DNA of 64,000 bases from Onchidella celtica (Eukaryota > Mollusca > Gastropoda > Systellommatophora > Onchidiidae). The position numbers and the translations under genes are program-made. Positions 53,434 to 62,173 of this stretch are shown here, piece after piece. Position 1 is the stretch's first letter; each line of letters opens with the position of its first letter. The notes under the pieces are model-generated. The model was not told where the DNA came from and did not search any database. It was given only the letters and a program-made list of their open reading frames with translations. The stretch lies in contig OZ007569.1 in the NCBI GenBank assembly GCA_963931925.1, forward strand, positions 4,808,507-4,872,506, written 5' to 3'.

Positions 53434-53637
53434 TTAACCCTTTGAATACTGACGACGTGAAAACTAGATTTTCCCAAGTCCAGTTTATATTAAGATTCAT
53501 GTATTTCAATTATTTTCAATGAATCTTCATCAGGCTATTGATCTATATTTAAAAACCAGTAATGGAAGAACAAAACCTGTAATTAATGCAGCGGTAAAGA
53601 GTTAACAGCAGTGTTGCTTCAGTATTGAAAGGGTTAA
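53434..53637. mobile_element. piggyBac-type MITE with TTAA duplications, 204 bp
   Basis: TTAA at 53434-53437 and 53634-53637 flank an element opening CCCTTTGAATACTG and closing CAGTATTGAAAGGG. The ends are inverted repeats matching at 13 of 14 positions. TTAA target sites and a CCCTTT-type end are hallmarks of the piggyBac superfamily. It has no coding frame, so it is non-autonomous. It sits 97 bp right of the CT tract. Confidence 0.85.
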
Positions 53638-54131
53638 TCAATAGACAAGTTTTAAACTGACAGTTTCGAGCAACATGCCCGTGGTTACATTGTTTGTGCA
53701 GAAAACCTGAGCAGGTAGAACTGAGTAGATGGATGGACCATTCCACTTTGGATGACTGAGTGATCTATATGATAGCACTCGCCATCTGATGGGACGCTCA
53801 GATAACACATTAAACTTGCAACTGAATACTGGCATATCGAGTTGATTACGATAACGTATCCGGTTTTCCATGTTCATTGAAAAGCCACGGAAAGTACACG
53901 ATACAAAGTGTAATGTGCTGAATCAGTGGTAATTGTCTGACAGGTATAGGCAATCATGGGTTGCCATTCCATCAGCAGTTTGTTTCTAATGTTTCCGTGA
54001 AAACTTCAGGTGCGCACTAGTGGACTTTGGTCTGCCAACTAGTTGGATAGTGACCTCACAACACGGGTATCAATGAGACATGGCGCCACCTGCCGACTGG
54101 TGGGAACTCACTGAATCTCAAACTCAGTGTC

Positions 54132-54139
54132 TGACGTCA
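54132..54139. promoter_or_regulatory. Perfect CRE palindrome TGACGTCA
   Basis: Fifth copy in the window and isolated from the others. Roughly one copy is expected by chance in 64 kb. Confidence 0.2.
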
Positions 54140-55878
54140 CCAACCAACAGTCCTGTGGGCAGATTGGAATAGGCTGGTACCCGCAGATTGGTATTAAAAC
54201 ATCAAACACTGACAGTACTGCATTAGTACTGGCGCAATTCAACACTCGCTTTTCTGTCATTTTGTACCTAGAGAATGCGTGAGCTGAATCAAGAATTCGT
54301 GTTGTGTGGGGAAGCTGATGATGTGAATGTCTTTTGCAATAATTAATGAGGGGAAACAGAGCATAAAAAAAAACCTCCGTCCATTATTGATTCATGGACA
54401 CCAGAGCAGAACGACAGAGACTCATGATGTTTTATGATTATCCTGGCCATCAAAATGCTGGATGATGTTACAGTTACAGCTAGCGACTCTTTGTGGCGAA
54501 GTAAAAACATCACAGATACAACAATTACGTAAGAAAGAAACTTCAGCAGCAGCAGCTGCAACAACAACATTCAGTACAAAAGTTCAAAGATCTGAACAAT
54601 ATTTTATTGTGTCAGTTTAAATGGAAATTTTAATAGACGAAGTAAAAAGACAATCATTTTATTTTTCTCTGAGCCGCAGTCTCCAAACAATGCTCTCTCG
54701 CATATGAATGCATAGTATAGCTTTTGTTAAAATGGATTTGACAAGGATTTACTGGCGTGCGTGCTTCACGAAAAAGCACGACGTAACATCAGCAGAAAAT
54801 GTTGCGAATGGAACAAAGAATACTTGAAAATCCTCATGGCGTCGAGTCTACGAAGTTATTAAAATTTCACCATCCAGTCCACGGAGACACTCCAGAAATA
54901 AAGATGTCTTTAATTAGTACGTAGATGAAAATTTGTCAGTTTTTTTTAGATGATTCCAGTGAAAGTGCGATTTTTGTTCCTCCTATGGGTAAAACTTTGG
55001 CTGAGATCATCATGCTCATTGAAATATAATGACAAAAGAAAAAAGAAAATGCGACAGAAAGTAAAAAACAGACTGGTGAAAATGTAGCGGCCACTCTGAA
55101 GTTGATACTGTATGCGGAGAGTTTGAGTTTGGTCGTTGTTGTTAGATTCAAGAAATGTATTTCTCTGGAAAATGGCACAACATCACAACGTATTTTGCTT
55201 GCAGACACCGGCTTCCGCATGTCACAGCTGTTTTTATTTCTGTCATATTTCCCTTGTTTCATCTATGTTACTATCAGCTTTCAGACTGATGCAGGTGACT
55301 ACCAGATCTATTGGCTGTCAAGGAAAATACGTCATATGTACTTCCATGTTTTTCATTGCGCTCAGATGTGCAGCATGCATTTCTTTCATGTTATAATTAG
55401 TTTAGTTGTTTATTGGGCCAGATCTTGTGTCCGAAAAGAAAAAAAAAAATGAGTTCTTTGGGATCCGAGTGGGCGCCAGGAATTTTTATCAGTGGTTGGA
55501 GTTGCACAACTTCGGTGGCTGTAGATTAAGAAAGAGATCTGTGTCATGTCATGTCAAACTGCCATTTAAAAGCGATCCATTTCCTGTTGAGTAAGATTGG
55601 AATGCTGAGCGATTGTGTCTCATCGTGAAATAAAGATGTGGCGCGTTCAAGTTATAGTATTATTATTATTACTAATATTATTATTGTTATTATTGTTGTG
55701 TGGAATGGAAAACCAGCCCCTAAACATTTTCTGTTGACCCTCTTTTTTTGTCCTTTGATCTTGTATCGTGTAGGATATAAAAAAAATAAATAAATATACA
55801 AAGAGAAGGTAACTGGCGATTCAGCCACTCCTTCCTCAGTAAATCTTTCTGCCAGCACCCCTCTTTCCTATATCTCTT

Positions 55879-55930
55879 GTGTTAGAGGAGTAGAGCATCG
55901 GACACGAGGAGGCGTGCTTCAAATCTGGAA
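55879..55930 (+). other. Decayed tRNA-like or SINE head
   Basis: GGAGTAGAGCATCGGACA resembles the A-box side of a tRNA (AGTGGTTAGAGCATCGGAC-type). GCTTCAAATCTGG, about 15 bases on, resembles a B-box. Spacing is about right, but both boxes are mutated and no body or tail is visible. Most likely a relic, if real. Confidence 0.25.
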
Positions 55931-56338
55931 CACTTAGTATTTGAAGGTTTATTCAACTGTGAAGTGAGGCAAGTACATGAGCCGTGTCTTCAGTAACTGT
56001 CATTTGAGCCAGCACGTGCGTGGGGAGGGAGGGGGGGAATCTGTGTGTGTGAGTGTGTGTGAGAGAGGGAGGCAGAGGCAGGGAGAGAGAAGGAGGGAAT
56101 AGGAGAACGGAAGTGTACTTAGATGTATGTGTAATTACTTTAGACCTCACCCCTCATCTTCCCGCCTCCAGCCCCCGTGGATGTGATGCACACGCCGCTT
56201 ACATTGCTCACCCAGGTTTATTTACTCCAGCAGCCGCTATTATTTACCAGGTGTACAACCTTTAGCAGGGGAGAGCCATCTGGTGGTAAGACAAGGGGAT
56301 AATCGCTTCACAATGTCCTCGTTTTTCACATACAGGTG

Positions 56339-56418
56339 AACACACACTCACACACACATTCTCTCTCTCCCTCTCTCACACACACACATACACACTCACT
56401 CACTCACTCACTCACTCA
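56339..56418. repeat. Mixed (CA)n, (CT)n and (CACT)n microsatellite
   Basis: CA and CT repeats passing into five CACT units. Confidence 0.9.
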
Positions 56419-57870
56419 ATTTCAGCCTCTCTGCATCCTACCAGCATTTGCACTCTTCTTTCTATTCTCCCCTTGAAGACTATTTTCACCACACCCGAGT
56501 GTGAGAATATTACTGCAAGAAATATCTCATGATTTGATAACTGTACTCACACAACAAAAACGGGTGTCTGTATGTGTGTGTGTGTGTGTGTGTGGGAGGG
56601 GGGCTACACACAAATCGCGGTTTAGCCATATCTGCAACATAAGAGACCTTTGCCTGTGGCTTCCGTTGGCTGAAACCCGGGACGGGGTTGGTGAAGGTAG
56701 ATATTTTACGTACAGTCGAAATATTCATGTGTGATGCGCAAGTTGTGGTATACGAGTAGGCAGTGAAGAAATGTTTTTTGCCAAAGACATAACAGCATCT
56801 CAAAATAGCACTTCATCAGCACCTGACAACTGAACTAGCTGAAAGTAGATGCTTTTCACATGCGTATCCCTCCTACTTTCTATTTATATTGATTTGCGGT
56901 GTTCTTGTGGAGTCGATGCCAAAAGGTACAGAAATGTGTTAGCGGGTCACCAGTATGCATAAAGCTCTCCAGGGTAACTGACTTGAGCGTTCCAATAGCC
57001 GGCTCTGTTGATCTGATCTTTGAGAAACAACCAACTTCACGCTACCTCACCCCCTCCTACAGTCCTTGCCCCAGCCTCCATATCTTAGCTCTTGTCCCAC
57101 CAGGTCTGTCCTGAGGCCAGCAGTTTATGGGTGGCAGTTTATGATACAGGTACACCTTAACCCTTACCGCCTTTGTGGCTTTGTCTCTTGTTGGGACGTT
57201 TGACAGAAATTTAAGCTGCTTGAGCCTGAAATCATTGACTTTCGGCAAGGTGCAGTGGCCTTTGATCAGATTATTTTAACAACAACATAAAAATCCACAT
57301 ATAGGGCGTAAATATCAATATCGTCGAATATGGTAAAAATTGACCACAGGAAAGTACAACTCTTGAAGAAAAAAATGTCTCCATTTGGAAAAAACAAAAC
57401 AAAACAAAAACAAACAATGAAACTGTAACTGTAATTGAACAAGGGCGCAGCGAGGACTCAGTTTACTGCCTGAAGTCACAAATATCTGGACGTAACTAGC
57501 TCCAAATGGCTGTCGACTGGGTCTCGGCGTGCAACTGTCCAATTTGAACGTACAAATCATTTTTGGAGATGTTAATTTGAAAGTAATGGCGTGTAGATCT
57601 ACACTAAAACTCATCATGCAGACATAGATTTGTATATTTCAACTTTCTACCATTTGGTTTCTGTGGGATCTTGTCAACATTTTCCTTGTGATCTGTTTTC
57701 GGCTTTTTTACGGGATGGGTTGTGGGCAGACCCCCGCCCCCACCTCCTGCTGTTCTGGCGTCAGGCGAGGAATGTGGGTATGTTTTGCATGCCATCATCT
57801 AAAAAATGTGCCGGAGCAAAGAGGTTAAAAAACGAAACACTTTCACCCCAGCGTCGGCAAGGTTTTTCAG

Positions 57871-57951
57871 GGCTCTTGCGCAATTCACAGATGAACTGTA
57901 TGGCTTTGCCTGCATTCCCTAATTACCTGCCGCACGACCCGGAGCTGCGAA
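57871..57951 (+). CDS. Candidate orphan 81-bp exon, phase 1-1
   Basis: It lies between the acceptor GGTTTTTCAG (AG at 57869-57870) and a full-consensus donor GTAAGT at 57952. The frame reads LLRNSQMNCMALPAFPN and then YLPHDPELR, with mainly G- or C-ending codons in the second half, unlike the AT-rich flanks. It begins and ends in phase 1, so it could be skipped or included without shifting a frame. The ERR exon at 25259-25670 also ends in phase 1 on the same strand, so it could be an alternative ERR exon, but nothing in the peptide resembles ERR. DPELRSKW, read through the donor, recalls a THAP motif, but the Cys pattern is missing. No partner exon seen. Confidence 0.25.
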
Positions 57952-60427
57952 GTAAGTGGATTGTAATTAGCTTCACTGTAAAAAATGCAACTTCGAACCA
58001 AAAAAAAATTGTAGAGGAAAAAAATTAAAACTACCACGCATACAGACTGACCCGAATGGTCAACTGGGACGAATCCTTTTACAGCGAGTAGAAAGGATGG
58101 TTTTTCCATGATGGAACTATTTTTAGGATGTTGTCTTTGGGGACGTTAGTGTAACTACAAGGTCAAACAGATAAACACTGAGCTGTGTTCACTGGCCAGC
58201 TGGAACTTTCAATGTAGAACACAGAGTCCCCCTAATAACAGCTGAAGAAAACAAAGAAGGGAAGGAATTAAAAAAAAAATCAGAACTCACACATACATAC
58301 ACACACACATACACGCATACATGTCTTGGCGACGTTAAGAGGACATTGACCAAATCCTACGTTATGTGGACGTGTCACAGCACAAAAACCAGCGGGAGAA
58401 TCCTTTTGATATTTGAAATATATCATTTAGGCGGGAAAAGATTACTGTATGCCAAATTTGAACGACGTACTTCAATTTTCATGTCAACATTATTTTACCC
58501 ATACATTATTGAGACATATCGTTAAGCGGACACTGCGTGACCTTGAACCTTTGGCACGTTACACAAAGTAAGCAGAAACAAACATTAAACAGACATTGTG
58601 TAAACGTTTATATTACACGCAAAATGGACATTTATTTATTTTTCTTCACTTTTCATTCAGTAAACGCTTTCGCGGGGGCGTACCGTGAGGTAACTGAGGA
58701 GGTAGCCAAGCGGGTCATAGTGGTTTTAGGCGTGATTTTCTTTGTTGGGTGATTTGTCATTTATCAACTAGATCTATCATCAGCTATGCTATTGGGAACT
58801 GGGTTTTTTAAGTGCACAGGTATTCAATGAATGCCTTGTTACCGCTACGTTTTGCCCGTCGCTTTTGGATTTTTAATTTTGATACAGAATGTTCATATTA
58901 GTGAAACTACTTTCTCAATCTGTATCTCTCTCTCACTCTCTCTCTCTCTCTGTGTCTCTCCCGTTTCAATTGTGCCTTATCAAGTTTTGAGCTATGCGTG
59001 TGCTCATACACTGTCCAAATGATCATGCTTATTAACAGGAGTTGGTATAGACTGCTAGAGCTTTCAGTATATCTAGCGGCTGTAATGTAGTACATGTAAT
59101 AGTAATACATGTAATTTCAGTGAACTACATTCCCACTCTCACTGGAAATGGAGGTGCAGCACTGAGTAATTATTATTATGATCATTATGTTGTGTGAGTG
59201 TGAGAATTTTGAGTCCTTGAAATTTTTATGGCCAACTCTTGTCAATTTCAAATTGCCAAGATACACGCAGGACATCCAAATTTCTGGGAGGCAATACGAG
59301 TAGGCGTTTGATCTGACACTGAGACAAGGAAACTGTCAAACATGCAGAAAAGGGCGAGTTCGTATCACGCTGATTTTTCAGTATACATGAACATGTATGA
59401 CCATTTTCTTACATTACTCCAAGTCCCTAATAAAGAAAACAGGACATTAGAGTTACAAAGACAGTCTTAACAACAATAACAAAAACAAATAGGGGAATAG
59501 TAGGGAAGATTCAAAATATGATTTTAGAAAATGTTTAAAAATTTAATCATCTGTGAATCTGTCATAAAAGTCAAAAGTATATGATTAGGTTTTTTCGCTT
59601 TGCTAGCTGAGATCACCAGTAGATTTTTTTACAAGCACAAACATACTAGTTAGGCATACTAAAAAACAAATTACATTCAACATTGTCGCATGTAAACACG
59701 AATATAACAAATCATTGAGACCTCCTTTAGATCCAGTGACACAAAAAGTAGAGTGTACTTGATCAAGTTTAAATGATGTGCATGAGAAAGAATACGTACA
59801 TGATCTAAGCATGTATTATGCTTGTTTGATTGTTATGATTTTATACATGAATATAATGACATTAAACACAGTGAGAACGTGAACACATCTAGAATTGTGA
59901 ATAAAGATGAAATTCAGCAAGTCTTTAACCAAATAATGCAAACAAAACTTGGGGCAATGACAAAGTGTGTGGGAAGCTATCACCCATGTTGAAAGTATCA
60001 TCATGCATTGTATTACGACTTGGGGGGGGGGGGGCAATGCCAAAGAAAGTGACACAAATAAACTAACATCGATTCTAAAAGATAACGCCCATCCAATGTG
60101 CCACCGAATCAGAAGAGCACATCGAAGCAATAGACTATAACATAATTATCAGAGCACAAAGGGAACGATACAGAAATCTTTCTTTCCCTCCACCGTCCGC
60201 TCCATGAACATACTATAAAAGAATCCACCTATCCGATGTACATCTACCTTACGACCGCTTCGTTGTTGGCCTGTTCCACGAGATATAATAACATTTCTAT
60301 TTTGAATGTTATAAGTGTGTCCATAACCATGTTCAGTAATAGTATGTATGCATGTACCAATGTCTAAACTGTAATCAATTTCCGAAAAACGGATAATGAA
60401 ATACATGTACATTCTTATATATATTAT
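57952..60427. other. Non-coding stretch, nothing recognised
   Basis: AT-rich, with a CT tract at 58925-58960 and a G run at 60020-60034. No supported gene. Confidence 0.5.
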
Positions 60428-60433
60428 TTTATT
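60428..60433 (-). terminator. Candidate polyadenylation signal AATAAA
   Basis: TTTATT on the + strand reads AATAAA on the minus strand, 350 bp beyond the stop codon of the recombinase-like gene. It is the nearest perfect hexamer I noticed. Such hexamers are common in AT-rich DNA. Confidence 0.3.
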
Positions 60434-60501
60434 GGAAACTTGTTCCACGCCCCAAAAATGAAAAAACAAATTATGAAAATATGAATGATTTGAGAACAGG
60501 C

Positions 60502-60690
60502 GTCCTCACCTCAATTGTTATGAAATATTTTGATAAGATCTTATTCAAAGTTCTTGTGAGATCAAAGAACAATATTGGACTCTTTGCAATTTGCGTCCAA
60601 GTCAAATCTTAGTGTTGAAGATGCCATGCTTTTGTTTACAAACAACTTCCTTAAACATTTTGAAACATTAGGCACTTATTCATACATAAA
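60502..60690 (+). pseudogene. Decayed LINE reverse-transcriptase fragment
   Basis: One frame (from 60502) reads VLTSIVMKYFDKILFKVL. A second frame (from 60575) continues with LDSLQFASKSNLSVEDAMLL and FLKHFETLGTYSY. In order and spacing these match the segment of non-LTR retrotransposon reverse transcriptases that runs from the RPVALTSVVMK-like motif to the LQFAY...S-V-DA motif, just before the catalytic FVDFSSAFNT block. That block is not recognisable here, and the two parts are in different frames, so the copy is broken. It lies antisense to, and about 90 bp beyond, the stop of the recombinase-like gene. The clade (CR1, L2 or Rex1) cannot be decided from so little. Confidence 0.6.
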
Positions 60691-60782
60691 TAAATCCAGC
60701 AGAAAGTACAAAGATTACATCCCCAACATTGTGACATACAAGTATGGAACAATAAGTGGACTAACTTTACTGCATTTGGAAA

Positions 60783-60985
60783 TTACTTTCTTGATTTCTT
60801 TTTAATCATGTTGCGCACATAGTTTTTTATCTGCACCCATGTTCTATTTTGCAAACATGGCTCTCTGCTTTGAACTGTGACAACTTCTTTTTTGCCTGGA
60901 AGATACCCAACAGCGAAAGACTTGATGAAACAGCGAGAGCAAGCTTCCTTTTCCTCCTCTGACCACGCCCGTCGTTTGGACATAT
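60783..60985 (-). CDS. Exon C of recombinase-like gene: SANT/Myb-like C-terminal module
   Basis: The terminal exon encodes 66 residues plus a split Asp codon, ending at the stop at 60783. A long pyrimidine tract and TTTCTCAG (AG at 60987-60986) form a strong acceptor. The exon opens in phase 1, fitting exon B. The peptide starts MSKRRAWSEEEKEACSRCF and has two further aromatic-centred segments (FAVGYLP, RTWVQIKNYV) and a basic tail, spacing suggestive of a SANT/Myb-like DNA-binding or chromatin-binding fold. I recall C-terminal modules like this in the large zinc-finger/recombinase-like family of molluscs, cnidarians and fishes; that is memory, not a search. It cannot be a stand-alone gene, since the only upstream Met in frame lies in the intron's pyrimidine tract. 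Confidence 0.65.
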
Positions 60986-61029
60986 CTGAGAAATGAGCGT
61001 AGAAGATGAACAGAAAATTCAATCATAAA

Positions 61030-61204
61030 TTAACACTTTGTGTGCCAAGAATTTTTCCATGTTTGTTATTATTAGGAAGTGGACTTTCTTTCTTCTCGAA
61101 ACAAAATAGCCGAGCATTCTTGAGCATCGATACATCGGTGATTGGCACACACGTGACTAGCGGCAGAACCGATCTATATCGATGATCGGCACACAAAGCG
61201 TTAA
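61030..61204. mobile_element. piggyBac-type MITE with TTAA duplications, 175 bp, in intron
   Basis: TTAA at 61030-61033 and 61201-61204 bracket an element opening CACTTTGTGTGCC and closing GGCACACAAAGCG (12 of 13 inverted matches). The interior right half carries two ATCG-rich GGCACAC-type subterminal motifs. There is no coding frame. It sits in the second intron of the minus-strand recombinase-like gene, 45 bp from the acceptor of exon C. Its ends resemble those of the copy at 53434 (CCCTTTGAATACTG) only in the CxCTTTG portion, so they are different families. Confidence 0.87.
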
Positions 61205-61758
61205 GTCATGGCGTCATAGACCTACTGGTGGAAGTATTGTGTGCAAGACTCTAAAGAGAAATATCTGTGCTTTGAATTGTAATAAACTCTACAGCAACCA
61301 GGAGTGAATGAAATGGCAATTTTGACAGAGAAGCGAAACCTGTGTAAACAAAATAATTTACCTGGTACAGGTCAAAGTCGTGCATCTATTGTTCCTTATC
61401 TAACACTGAAAGTAGGGAAAACTCCACTGACTGGGACTTTGCTATAAAATACACACAAGTATTTATATAACGTAAGGAATGAGAGGGATGGAGGATGGTA
61501 TAAACAGCGGGAGGGATAACGTTCAATTAGTTCATTAATGTGTATAATATTTTTCTCTAAGCAAAGGTATACAAAATGTGGATTGTACACACAAGGCAGT
61601 CGTAGAATGAATCTATCGTAGTAAAACACTTGATGCATTATTGTTATGCTGACCAAGATAGTTTTCCCAATGTCCCAAAACTTTCTTACAAGTATAATTA
61701 ACTTGCTGTAGACACGCATAAACTCTTTATATTAGCAAGTAATTAAAGTATTGCCCAC

Positions 61759-61830
61759 CTCTTTTGGATGAGCCACTTGCCCTTGTAATGCGGGAGGTGT
61801 TGTTCAAAGAGTCTCCAGAATGTACCCCAC
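61759..61830 (-). CDS. Exon B of recombinase-like gene: short linker exon
   Basis: A 72-bp exon on the minus strand between TTTTTGTCTACAG (AG at 61832-61831) and donor GTGGGC (GT at 61758-61757). It opens and closes in phase 1. It joins exon A (ending GAA-G at 62174) and exon C (starting AT at 60985) without breaking the frame. The peptide is a hydrophilic Ser-, Arg- and Asn-rich linker (VHSGDSLNNTSRITRASGSS). The phase agreement at both sides is the main support. The donor is weaker than consensus, and exon A could splice directly to exon C, which also keeps frame. Confidence 0.5.
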
Positions 61831-62173
61831 CTGTAGACAAAAATGATACCTCCACGTAATAGATAATATCGCAAATAGAATACTGAACAGCTTATAAAAA
61901 AAGCAAAACAGCAAGGTCTATCACTGATATCGTCAGAACAATCCATACAGGATAGATTTGTTTAATATTAAGTACACTTCTGCATAATTATTTCACTGTG
62001 CTTTAACTTTACTGTATGTATATAATTATGGTGTCGTATTCTGTGGGTAAAAAAGGGGGGGGGGGCAAGCTAAAGTCCTTGCACACTGTTTTTCTCCTGC
62101 TTTTATCTAATTAAATGGATGATGAATTCTGTTGACAAATTCTTGTAAATGAGAAGTTAGGAATTAAACTAAC

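Larger units (their letters stand above)
53638..57870. other. Non-coding stretch with minor repeats
   Basis: A perfect CRE at 54132-54139, (ATT)n at 55655-55697, a tRNA-like fragment near 55880, CA/CT/CACT repeats at 56339-56418 and (TG)n at 56571-56594. No supported gene. Confidence 0.5.

Noticed and set aside
57167..57180. Further piggyBac end (TTAACCCTTACC)
   Set aside because: No matching inverted end with TTAA nearby.
57630..58028. THAP domain in a 132-codon frame
   Set aside because: DPELRSKW resembles part of a THAP motif, but the C2CH cysteine/histidine spacing is absent and a consensus donor interrupts it.
58538..58546. Perfect ERR response element TCAAGGTCA on the minus strand, and TTAAGGTCA at 39041
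   Set aside because: About two TNAAGGTCA sites are expected by chance in 64 kb, so no autoregulation claim is made.
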